The notes under the pieces are model-generated. The model was not told the origin of the DNA, did no database searches, and saw nothing but the letters and a program-made list of their open reading frames with translations. Below, piece after piece: positions 17,054 to 24,689 of a stretch of 64,000 bases of DNA (its first letter is position 1; every line of letters starts with the position of its first letter). The DNA is from Stenotrophomonas pavanii (GTDB lineage: Bacteria; Pseudomonadota; Gammaproteobacteria; Xanthomonadales; Xanthomonadaceae): positions 1 to 64,000 of the forward strand of contig NZ_FNFQ01000006.1 in the NCBI RefSeq assembly GCF_900101175.1, read 5' to 3'. A program made the translations under genes and the position numbers.

Positions 17054-17974
17054 CTACCCCCTGGCCATCGCCTGCCACCACTCCGACAGCAGCGCCGGCC
17101 TGCGCAGGCGCTCCCGCCACCAGCGCAGGGCAGCGCCCTCCTCACCGGTGCGCCAGGCCAGCCAGAACGTCTCCTCCGGCTTGTGTTCCTCCACCTCACG
17201 GATCACCAGCTGGCCGCGCGCCACTGCGGCGCGTGCACAGGGCTCGGGCAGGAAACCGAAGCCCACGCCTTCGCACTGCAGCTTCAGCTTGCTGGCCATG
17301 TCCGGCACCGTCAGCATCTCCTGCCCCATCAACAGTCCAACGGTGCGCGGCAGCAACCTGCGCGCGGAATCGGAAACGGCGATCGCACAGTGCTCGGCCA
17401 GCTGCTCGCGACCGAGCACGCCGGGCACCGCGGCCAAGGGATGCTCGGGTGCGACGGCGAACACGAACGCCACCGTGCCCAGGGATTCCACCACGTAACC
17501 GCCGCCACTGGGTCCCTCGCCCGGCGCGCCGACCAGCAGGTCGGCACGCCGGTCCAGCAGGGCCTCCCAGGTGCCGGACAGCGCCTCGCCGATCAGTCGC
17601 AACCGGGTCGGCGCCTCGGCCTGTCGAAATGCGGCGATATCCGGGCCGAGCAGCCAGGTCGGGAACACCGAATCCACCGCCAGGGTCAGCTCGGTCTCCC
17701 AGCCCGACGCGACCCGGCGCACCCGCAGCTCCAGCTCGCGGGCCGCACGCAGCAGGTGCCGGCCTTCGTCCAGCAGCGCGCGGCCGGCCTCGGTCGGCTC
17801 GGCGCGCGGGCCAACGCGGTCGAACAGCTGGACACCCAGGTCTTCCTCCAGCTTGGCCACGGTATAGGAGATGGTCGAAGGCACCTTGTGCAACGCCTTG
17901 CCAGCACCGGCAAACGATCCGCGGCGGTCGATGGCATCCAGTATCTGCAGGGCTTCGAGGCTGAGCTTGAGCAT
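17054..17974 (-). CDS. LysR-family transcriptional regulator
   Basis: A 306-residue regulator: an N-terminal winged helix-turn-helix (about residues 5-63, LEALQILDAIDRRGSFAGAG ... STISYTVAKLEEDLGVQLFDR) and a C-terminal co-inducer domain. It is divergent from the pirin gene with 140 bp between, the usual arrangement for a LysR protein controlling its neighbour, so regulation of the pirin gene is a reasonable inference. An inverted pair TCGAA/TTCGA at 17975-17987 just before its ATG could serve autoregulation. The ligand is unknown. Confidence 0.92.
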   Translation of the reverse strand: MLKLSLEALQILDAIDRRGSFAGAGKALHKVPSTISYTVAKLEEDLGVQLFDRVGPRAEPTEAGRALLDEGRHLLRAARELELRVRRVASGWETELTLAVDSVFPTWLLGPDIAAFRQAEAPTRLRLIGEALSGTWEALLDRRADLLVGAPGEGPSGGGYVVESLGTVAFVFAVAPEHPLAAVPGVLGREQLAEHCAIAVSDSARRLLPRTVGLLMGQEMLTVPDMASKLKLQCEGVGFGFLPEPCARAAVARGQLVIREVEEHKPEETFWLAWRTGEEGAALRWWRERLRRPALLSEWWQAMARG

Positions 17975-18114
17975 TCGAATTTTTCGATGATGGCTGTCAA
18001 AACTATCCGTTTTTCAAACCCGGGGCGCAAGCGGATACTTCTCTCCAACGGGGAAACACGCAGGCTTCCGGCCCACCCCGCCCCATCGAAACCATCGAAC
18101 AAGGAGATTCCATC

Positions 18115-18816
18115 ATGCTGCAGATCCGCAAGAGCGCTACCCGTGGCCTGGCCGAGCATGGCTGGCTGTCGTCGCGCCATACCTTCTCCTTCGCGAACTA
18201 CTACGACCCCCGCTACGTCAGCTTCGGCCCGCTGCGTGTCATCAACGAAGACAAGGTGATCGGCGGCCAGGGCTTCGGTACCCACGGTCACAGCAACATG
18301 GAGATCATTTCCTACGTGCTGGGCGGTGCGCTGGAACACAAGGACTCGATGGGCACCGGCTCGGTGCTGCGCTACGGCGACGTGCAGCGTATGAGCGCCG
18401 GCAGCGGCGTCACCCACAGCGAGTTCAACCACTCGGCCGACGAGACGGTGCACTTCCTGCAGATCTGGATCTTCCCGGACAGCGAGAACATCACCCCGTC
18501 GTACGAGGAGACCCACTTCCCGCCGGACAGCAAGCGTGGACAACTTCGACTGATCGCTTCGCCGGACGGTGCCGACGGTTCGCTGCGCATCCACCAGGAC
18601 GCCCGCATCTTCGCCACCATCCTCGATGGCGGCCAGAAGCTGCACCATGCGCTCGGCAACGGGCGTGGCGCCTATGTGCAGGTGGCGCGTGGCCAGCTGC
18701 AGGTCAACGGCATCACCCTGGAAGCCGGTGATGCGCTGCAGGTCAGCGACGAAGCCCAGCTGACCCTGGAAAACGGCAACGACGCCGAAGTGCTGGTGTT
18801 CGACCTGCCGCTGTAA
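18115..18816 (+). CDS. pirin family protein
   Basis: A 233-residue bicupin. The N-terminal cupin carries the metal-binding pattern GFGTHGHSNMEIISYVL and, about 42 residues later, THSEFNHS, matching the three His and one Glu of pirins. Bacterial pirins such as YhhW have quercetin 2,3-dioxygenase activity, but the physiological role is often regulatory or unknown. Good ribosome-binding site AAGGAG 7 bases before the ATG. Divergent from the LysR gene. Confidence 0.93.
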   Translation: MLQIRKSATRGLAEHGWLSSRHTFSFANYYDPRYVSFGPLRVINEDKVIGGQGFGTHGHSNMEIISYVLGGALEHKDSMGTGSVLRYGDVQRMSAGSGVTHSEFNHSADETVHFLQIWIFPDSENITPSYEETHFPPDSKRGQLRLIASPDGADGSLRIHQDARIFATILDGGQKLHHALGNGRGAYVQVARGQLQVNGITLEAGDALQVSDEAQLTLENGNDAEVLVFDLPL

Positions 18817-18823
18817 CCACAAC

Positions 18824-18856
18824 GCCCGCGGTGCCTCCGTGCATCGCGGGCGCTTT
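18824..18856 (+). terminator. probable terminator after the pirin gene
   Basis: Stem GCCCGCG / CGCGGGC with a 14-nt loop, 8 bp after the stop, followed by GCTTTCG. The T-tract is weak. Confidence 0.5.
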
Positions 18857-18898
18857 CGTGCTGCGCCGGCGCTCGCTCGGCGCTGTGCAGAAGCAGCC

Positions 18899-19594
18899 TC
18901 AGCCAGCGATGGCAGCGCTGGCTTCCAGGATCAGCGCGGTCACTTCCTTCGGCTGCGAGGCCAGCGAGGCATGGCTGGCATCCAGCTCGAGCAGGCGCTT
19001 GGGCTGCATCCGCGCGGCCATCGCGTTCTGGTTCTGCGGTGCGATCATGCGGTCCTGGCGGGACAGCTGGTACCAGCTGGGCTTGTGCTTCCAGGCCGGA
19101 TTGCTGACCGCATCCCCAAACGTGCTGGCCAGCGGCGCCTTCTGGGTCACCGCCATCACCCGGCCTTCGTCGTCACTCAGATCCTGGCAGAAGCTCTCGT
19201 GGAACCTGTCTGCACGCAGCCACAGATAGCCATCGCTGTCCGGCGCCAGGTTCTGTGCCGCCTCCGGCAGGTGCTGCTGGGTGATGCCACCCGGGCTCTC
19301 GCCGGCATCAGGCGCGAAGGCCGCGATGTAGGCCAATCCCTTGACGTTGTCCTCGTTGCCGGCCTGGCTGATCACCGCGCCACCATAGGAGTGGCCGACC
19401 AGCAGCACCGGTCCATCGACCTGCCGGATCATCTTCTGCGTGCGCCCCGCGTCGTCGGCCAGCGAAGTAAGCGGCAGTTCCACCGCCTGCACGCGGTCGT
19501 GGCCGTTCCGATGCAGTTCCAGGATCACTTTGGCCCAGTGTGCCGCCCCGCCCCAGAATCCATGGACGAGGAGGATGGTCGGTGTCGTGCTCAT
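18899..19594 (-). CDS. alpha/beta hydrolase (esterase-like)
   Basis: A 231-residue cytoplasmic hydrolase without signal peptide. It opens with ILLVHGFWGGAAHW (oxyanion HG), has nucleophile elbow GHSYGGAV near residue 82, and a late Asp/His pair (SRQDRMI and DASHAS), giving a complete Ser-Asp-His triad. It resembles the small EstC/salicylate-esterase-like group common in soil bacteria. Substrate unknown. Convergent with the pirin gene and divergent from an MFS gene. Confidence 0.88.
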   Translation of the reverse strand: MSTTPTILLVHGFWGGAAHWAKVILELHRNGHDRVQAVELPLTSLADDAGRTQKMIRQVDGPVLLVGHSYGGAVISQAGNEDNVKGLAYIAAFAPDAGESPGGITQQHLPEAAQNLAPDSDGYLWLRADRFHESFCQDLSDDEGRVMAVTQKAPLASTFGDAVSNPAWKHKPSWYQLSRQDRMIAPQNQNAMAARMQPKRLLELDASHASLASQPKEVTALILEASAAIAG

Positions 19595-19735
19595 GTACAG
19601 GTCTCCGGCAGCGGCCGGCGGGATGCCGGCCGTGCGGCCACTGTGCGTGCGCGAGGTTAATCACCAGTGACGCTGCCGGCCCACTGCAATCGTATGCGTC
19701 GCCGGATGTCACCCATGGCACTTGCCGAGGCCATC

Positions 19736-19749
19736 TGAAAACGTTTTCA
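19736..19749. promoter_or_regulatory. LacI-family-type operator upstream of MFS gene
   Basis: Perfect 14-bp palindrome TGAAAACGTTTTCA with a central CG, the hallmark of LacI/GalR-family operators, 29 bp before the MFS start codon. It could control the transporter and perhaps the divergent hydrolase. No LacI-type gene is in the window, so a regulator encoded elsewhere is needed. Confidence 0.55.
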
Positions 19750-19778
19750 TTGAGGCTCCCTGGAGCTTCGCACCGCGC

Positions 19779-20918
19779 ATGACGCCTTCATCCCCACGTG
19801 CCCAGCAGCACGCCACCCGCGCCGCCTTCTTCATTCCCGGATTCGCCACCGCTGCTTGGGCGCCGATGGTGCCCTATGCCAAGGCCAAGGCCGGGCTGAG
19901 CGATGCCAGCCTGGGCGCGGTGCTGCTCTGCCTCGGCCTGGGCTCGTTGCTGGCAATGCCGCTGGCCGGTGCGCTGACCGGGCGACTGGGCTGCCGGCGC
20001 CTGCTGGTGGCCAGCTGTGCAGCGGTGCTGCTGGCACTGCCATTGCTGGCACTGGCGCCCTCGCCGCTTGCGCTGGGCGCCGCCCTGTTCCTGTTCGGCG
20101 CCGGTGTGGGCGCGATGGACTGCACGGTGAACATGCAGGCCGTGGCGGTCGAGCGCGATGCAGGGCGCGCGATGATGTCCGGTTTCCACGCCTTCTACAG
20201 CATCGGCGGATTCGTCGGCGCCGGGTGCATGACCGGCCTGCTGATCCTGGGCACGCCGCTGTGGCTGGCCGCGCTGCTTTCGGTGGCGGCGCTGTTGCTG
20301 GTCGCGGTGCTGTCGGCGCCGCACTGGCGTCCGCAACGCATCCTGCACGAGGGACCTCTGCTGGCGCTGCCGCACGGCGTGGTGTTGTTCATCGGCGTGC
20401 TGGCCTTCGTGGTGTTCCTTGCCGAGGGCTCGATGCTGGACTGGAGCGCGGTGTTCCTGGCCGAGGTACGCCAGGTGCCGCGCGATCAGGCCGGCGCTGG
20501 CTTCGCACTGTTCACCCTGGCGATGACGGCGATGCGCCTGTTCGGCGACGGCATCGTCGAACGCCTTGGCCGGACCCGCACGATGGTCTTCGGCGGCATC
20601 ACGGCGGCGGCGGGGTTCACGCTGGCGACGCTGGTCCCGTCGTACGCGGTGGCGCTGGTGGGCTACGTGCTGGTCGGCCTGGGCTGTGCCAACATCGTGC
20701 CGGCCCTGTTCTCGATGGCGGGCCAGCAGCGGGTGATGCCGGAGAGCATTGCCATCACCGCAGTCACCACACTGGGTTACGCCGGCATCCTCGCCGGCCC
20801 GGCCGCAATCGGTGCCCTGGCACATGCCACCAGCCTGGGCTTCGCCTTCCTGTGCGTAGCAGCACTCCTGCTCGGCGTAGCCGCCTCCGCGCGTTCCCTG
20901 GCACACCGACTGCCCTGA
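19779..20918 (+). CDS. MFS transporter (YbjJ/fucose-permease-like)
   Basis: A 379-residue protein of twelve hydrophobic helices. The pattern TAAWAPMVPYAKAKAGLSDASLG at the N-terminus and FHAFYSIGGFVGAG in helix 5 are typical of YbjJ-like MFS proteins related to sugar permeases. The ATG at 19779 drops 19 unrelated residues. A LacI-type operator directly upstream supports a role in carbohydrate import, but the substrate is not readable from sequence. Confidence 0.87.
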   Translation: MTPSSPRAQQHATRAAFFIPGFATAAWAPMVPYAKAKAGLSDASLGAVLLCLGLGSLLAMPLAGALTGRLGCRRLLVASCAAVLLALPLLALAPSPLALGAALFLFGAGVGAMDCTVNMQAVAVERDAGRAMMSGFHAFYSIGGFVGAGCMTGLLILGTPLWLAALLSVAALLLVAVLSAPHWRPQRILHEGPLLALPHGVVLFIGVLAFVVFLAEGSMLDWSAVFLAEVRQVPRDQAGAGFALFTLAMTAMRLFGDGIVERLGRTRTMVFGGITAAAGFTLATLVPSYAVALVGYVLVGLGCANIVPALFSMAGQQRVMPESIAITAVTTLGYAGILAGPAAIGALAHATSLGFAFLCVAALLLGVAASARSLAHRLP

Positions 20919-20921
20919 CAG

Positions 20922-21003
20922 AAAAAGGGGACGGAGGGGATTAAGTCGTTTGCAGCACACCTGTGGCAGATGCGACTTAATCCCCTCCGTCCCCTTTTTT
21001 TTT
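20922..21003. terminator. bidirectional terminator palindrome with purine-rich arms
   Basis: Perfect 27-bp inverted arms at 20922-20948 and 20973-20999, each containing GGGGACGGAGGGGATTAAG. A-tract and T-tract ends give a terminator in both directions between convergent MFS and lipoprotein genes. The stop codon of the minus-strand gene lies in the T-run. Similar purine-rich palindromes recur in Xanthomonadaceae genomes (from memory). Confidence 0.75.
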
Positions 21004-22120
21004 AGCTTCGCGTCAGCCACTCGGCCTGGGCCGGCAGCTGTGGGGCCGGGCAGGCACTGTGCGGAGGGTGCGCGTCGCGCGCCATCCAGTCGTCGACCAC
21101 TCCGGCCAGCAGGTCCAGCCGCAGCGGCAGGGTGATGTGGTCCTCGCCGCGCATCTCGATGTAGTGCGCGCGCGGGTTGGCCTGGGCGAGCGCGCGGCCC
21201 TGGCTGACCGGAATGTGCTGGTCGCCCTGTCCATGCAGCAGCAGCACGCAGGCGCGGGTATCGGCCAGCGCACGCGCGACGTCCACGCGGTCCAGATCGA
21301 CGTCGATGCGGCGGCTGGCCGCAGCAATCACCTGGTTGATGTCCTGACCGCCATAGCGCCAGCGCGCGTACGACGCCATCGCCTGCGCTTTCAGTCCGTC
21401 CGGCTGCAACCCCATCAGGTGCGGGATCATCGTGCGGATCGCCACGCCGGCATTGGCGAATGACTCCATCGCCACCACGCCGGCCACCTGGTCGCCGAGC
21501 TTGTCGGCGGTGAACACGGCCGTGGCGGCGCCGTAGGACACGCCGAACAGGTACAGCGGCCCGATCACTTCGCCGCGCCTACGCAGCGCGCCGATCACAT
21601 CGACGACGTCATCCGATTCGTAGGTGCCATAGCCGGACGGTCCCGCACCGGACTGGCCGTGGTTGCGCAGGTCGAGGGTGACCACGCGATAGCCGGATTC
21701 CGCCAGCTGCAGCGACCATGGCAGCATCGAATCGCCGTTCATCATCCACCCGTGCAGCAGCACTACGGTGCCACGCGGCGCCTGCGCGCGGAAGGGCTGC
21801 GGCACGGCCAGGCTCAGCCCGGTATCCAATGGCAGGCCGTTCTCGTGGCGCTGCGGCAGGTAGTGGTAGCGCGCGCCGTAATCGCCGGGATCGAACACGC
21901 GCCAGAAGATCGGCACGCCATCACGGCCCGCTGCGAATCCGTGGCGGTTGGGCAATGCGGCGATGGCCGCAGCGATGCGCGGGCGATCAAGCAGGGTCGA
22001 GACACCACCTGGCGCAATCAGCCGATCGGCGAGCGAGGTGGACGAGGCATTGATCGAGGAGGAGCATGCAGCCAGCCACAGGCCGGCGCACGCCAGCAAC
22101 AGCAGCAGCAGGCGCTTCAT
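21002..22120 (-). CDS. alpha/beta-hydrolase lipoprotein
   Basis: A 372-residue protein with signal peptide and lipobox LAAC (Cys19), so predicted to be anchored in the envelope. The hydrolase core shows VVLLHGWMMNGDS, nucleophile elbow GVSYGAATA near residue 197, LLLHGQGDQHIP with the acid and MRGEDHITLP with the His. It resembles secreted serine hydrolases of the dienelactone/peptidase S9-like group; the substrate is unknown. Divergent from the cytochrome operon, sharing a 184-bp intergenic region with an FNR-type site. Confidence 0.85.
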   Translation of the reverse strand: MKRLLLLLLACAGLWLAACSSSINASSTSLADRLIAPGGVSTLLDRPRIAAAIAALPNRHGFAAGRDGVPIFWRVFDPGDYGARYHYLPQRHENGLPLDTGLSLAVPQPFRAQAPRGTVVLLHGWMMNGDSMLPWSLQLAESGYRVVTLDLRNHGQSGAGPSGYGTYESDDVVDVIGALRRRGEVIGPLYLFGVSYGAATAVFTADKLGDQVAGVVAMESFANAGVAIRTMIPHLMGLQPDGLKAQAMASYARWRYGGQDINQVIAAASRRIDVDLDRVDVARALADTRACVLLLHGQGDQHIPVSQGRALAQANPRAHYIEMRGEDHITLPLRLDLLAGVVDDWMARDAHPPHSACPAPQLPAQAEWLTRS

Positions 22121-22256
22121 GGCACGTCATAGGGGGGAATCCGACAGACTCGGACAGTAACGCCCCAATACGCCCCGATCTATCGCACGCGGATGACGGC
22201 TTGATGACAGCGCAGCAATGATTCAGCTTCGCGCGCAAGCTGTACACGTTCAGTCA

Positions 22257-22270
22257 TTGATCGGAATCAA
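22257..22270. promoter_or_regulatory. FNR/ANR-type binding site
   Basis: TTGATCGGAATCAA is a perfect match to the FNR/ANR consensus TTGAT-N4-ATCAA. It is centred 41.5 bp before the start codon of the downstream cytochrome gene. It suggests oxygen-dependent control of the cytochrome operon and possibly of the divergent lipoprotein gene. Confidence 0.75.
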
Positions 22271-22304
22271 TGAGCGCGCGCACGTGCTTGCCCAGAGTGC
22301 ACCC

Positions 22305-23651
22305 ATGCGCACCTCGATCAAGCTTGCCCTCGCTCTGGCCGCGACGTTGGCCGCCGCCTATGGCATCGCCCGCAGCATGCCGCACTGGTTCGCACCGCGG
22401 CAGACCGCGCAGGTCGACATCCACGATCCGGCGCTGATCGCGCAGGGGCGGTATGTGTCGCGCGCCGCCGACTGCGCGGCGTGCCACACCGCGCCGGGGG
22501 GCAGGCCGTTCGCCGGTGGCCTCGGCATGCAGACGCCGATGGGCACGATCTACTCGACCAATATCACCCCCGATCCGGATACCGGCATCGGTGCCTACGA
22601 CTACGCCGATTTCGAGCGTGCGGTTCGCCGCGGCATCCGCCACGACGGCCAGCCGCTGTATCCGGCGATGCCGTACGCCTCATACGTGATCGCCCGCGAT
22701 ACCGAAATCAAGGCGCTCTATGCCTATTTCATGGCCGAGGTGCAGCCCGTGAGGCAGGACAACGCCGCCAGCACGATTCCGTGGCCGGCCAACATGCGCT
22801 GGCCGCTGGCCTGGTGGCAGCTGTTGTTCGCACGCCCGCGCAGCTTCAGCCCGGATCCGGCGCTGGATGCCGGCCAGCAGCGTGGTGCCGAACTGGTGGA
22901 AGGCCTGGCCCATTGCGGCGCCTGCCACACGCCACGCGGCCTGGCCTTCCAGGAAAAGGCGATGGCCGATGATGGCAGCCGCCAGTTCCTGTCCGGTTCG
23001 GTGCTGGAAGGCTGGTACGCGAAGAACCTGCGTAACGAATCGACAGGCCTGGCCAGCTGGAGCGAGGGCGAGATCGTCGAGTTCCTGCGCACCGGCCGCA
23101 CTGATCGCGCTGCGGCTTTCGGTGGCATGGCCGACGTAGTCGAGCACAGCACGCAGTACCTGTCCGATGCCGACCTGCTGGCGATGGCGCGCTACCTCAA
23201 GCAGCTGCCGGCGCGTGAGGGACGCAGTGCGCAGTGGTCGCCCGGTACCGACACCACCACCGCCGCGCTGCGCAGTGGCGACTACCGTGCTGCCGGTTCG
23301 CTGGCCTACGCCGAGCACTGCCAGGCCTGCCACCGCGCCGATGGTCGCGGCATGCCCCGCGTCTATCCGGCGCTGGCTGGCAACTCGATCGTGTTCGCCG
23401 ATGATCCCAGCTCGCTGGTGCAGGTGACCCTGACCGGCGGACGCACGCCGCACACCCCGCACGATCGCATGGCCTTCAGCATGCCGGGCTTCGAGCACCT
23501 GCCGAACGCGCACCTGGCGCAGATCCTGACCTTCATCCGCAGCAGCTGGGGCAACAACGCCAGCGCGGTGAGCGAGGTCGACGTGGCGCGCATGCGCCGG
23601 GTGGTGCGCGACAAGCCGGTGCACTACGTTCCGCAGGAGGCCGCACAATGA
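22305..23651 (+). CDS. triheme c-type cytochrome (dehydrogenase cytochrome-subunit type)
   Basis: A 448-residue periplasmic or membrane-anchored cytochrome with an uncleaved-looking N-terminal helix (residues 6-22). Three haem motifs are present: CAACH (57-61), CGACH (204-208) and CQACH (339-343). This three-domain layout is that of the cytochrome subunit of membrane alcohol, aldehyde, gluconate or 2-ketogluconate dehydrogenases. No flavin or quinoprotein partner is nearby; instead it overlaps a TsdA-like diheme cytochrome by 4 bp. A perfect FNR site precedes it. Its likely role is passing electrons between the neighbour and the respiratory chain (inference). Confidence 0.88.
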   Translation: MRTSIKLALALAATLAAAYGIARSMPHWFAPRQTAQVDIHDPALIAQGRYVSRAADCAACHTAPGGRPFAGGLGMQTPMGTIYSTNITPDPDTGIGAYDYADFERAVRRGIRHDGQPLYPAMPYASYVIARDTEIKALYAYFMAEVQPVRQDNAASTIPWPANMRWPLAWWQLLFARPRSFSPDPALDAGQQRGAELVEGLAHCGACHTPRGLAFQEKAMADDGSRQFLSGSVLEGWYAKNLRNESTGLASWSEGEIVEFLRTGRTDRAAAFGGMADVVEHSTQYLSDADLLAMARYLKQLPAREGRSAQWSPGTDTTTAALRSGDYRAAGSLAYAEHCQACHRADGRGMPRVYPALAGNSIVFADDPSSLVQVTLTGGRTPHTPHDRMAFSMPGFEHLPNAHLAQILTFIRSSWGNNASAVSEVDVARMRRVVRDKPVHYVPQEAAQ

Positions 23652-24574
23652 AGCGTTCGCGCACGCGTTCCCGCCTGCTGGCCGGCACTGCGATCACCCT
23701 GGTGATGCTGGCCGGCGCCGGTACCCTCGCCTACCGTCATCTGTATCCGGACCTGGATGCTGCCGTGGCCGCCACGATCGATATCCTCGATGCGCAAGGC
23801 AGACGGGTCGGCCACTACGCCGCGCCCAGCGCCGACGAGATTGCCGGCCTGGACAATGCCGGATCGGTGATGCTCGGCCGGCGCATCCTCAACGAGACCG
23901 CGCGGCTGCTGCCGGACAACGTCGGCAACGATCTGAACTGCAACTCATGCCATATGGCCGAGGGCAAGCGGCCTTTCGGCAATCACTACTTCAATACCGG
24001 CGGCGGCGCCTATCCGCGCTACATGCCGCGTCCGGGCAAGGTGATCGGGCTGCCCGAGCGCATCAACGGCTGCCTGCAGCGTTCGATGAACGGCAAGCCG
24101 CTGCCGAAGGACGCGCCGCAGATGCGCGCGATGCTCGACTACATGGCGTGGTTGAGCAGTCCGGTGCCAGAAGGTGCAACGGTGGCCGCGCCCAGTGAGG
24201 GGCCCATCGACAGCACGCTGACCGCAGACCCGATCCGTGGCCAGGCGCTGTACGCCGTGCAGTGCGCTGCCTGCCACGGCGACAACGGCGAAGGACGGCG
24301 CGACGCCAGCGGGGACATCGCCTTCCCGCCGCTGTGGGGCGACCACAGCTTCAACATCGGCGCCGGCATGGCGCGCCTGTACAAGGCCGCCGGCTTCATC
24401 AAGCACAACATGCCACCGGCGGTGACTCGCGAGCCGCCACTGGGCCAGCAGGTGATGCCCGACCAGGATGCGGTGGACATCGCCGGCTATTTCATCAACC
24501 AGCCGCGGCCGGACTTCGCCAACAAGGGCAAGGATTGGCCACGCGACCCGAAACCCAAGGATGCGCGGTACTGA
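23648..24574 (+). CDS. diheme cytochrome c, TsdA-like
   Basis: A 308-residue exported protein with an N-terminal membrane helix (residues 10-29). Haem motifs CNSCH (98-102) and CAACH (206-210). Between them is RINGCLQRSMNGKPLP, which matches the thiosulfate dehydrogenase TsdA family, where the Cys of this motif (here Cys142) is the unusual axial ligand to haem 1. TsdA oxidises thiosulfate to tetrathionate, and in some bacteria works mainly in reverse. Coupled by overlap to the triheme cytochrome, which could play the part of TsdB. Functional direction cannot be read from sequence. Confidence 0.8.
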   Translation: MKRSRTRSRLLAGTAITLVMLAGAGTLAYRHLYPDLDAAVAATIDILDAQGRRVGHYAAPSADEIAGLDNAGSVMLGRRILNETARLLPDNVGNDLNCNSCHMAEGKRPFGNHYFNTGGGAYPRYMPRPGKVIGLPERINGCLQRSMNGKPLPKDAPQMRAMLDYMAWLSSPVPEGATVAAPSEGPIDSTLTADPIRGQALYAVQCAACHGDNGEGRRDASGDIAFPPLWGDHSFNIGAGMARLYKAAGFIKHNMPPAVTREPPLGQQVMPDQDAVDIAGYFINQPRPDFANKGKDWPRDPKPKDARY

Positions 24575-24622
24575 AGCAGGCCGCAGGTGCCGGCCGTCGC
24601 ACAACACGATTCCTGCATCGTC

Positions 24623-24640
24623 ACGTCATGCCGATGTCAT
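24623..24640 (+). promoter_or_regulatory. possible Pho box
   Basis: Two 7-mers ACGTCAT and ATGTCAT separated by 4 bp (11-bp period) resemble the PhoB repeat CTGTCAT-N4-CTGTCAT at 5 and 6 of 7 positions. The spacer GCCG is not AT-rich as in the consensus. The site lies 50 bp before the TonB receptor that is coupled to phospholipase C, where phosphate control would make sense. Confidence 0.35.
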
Positions 24641-24689
24641 TGGCGCTGCCGACACTCCGGGGCTTCCCTCCCCTGAAGGTCCGGTCTCG

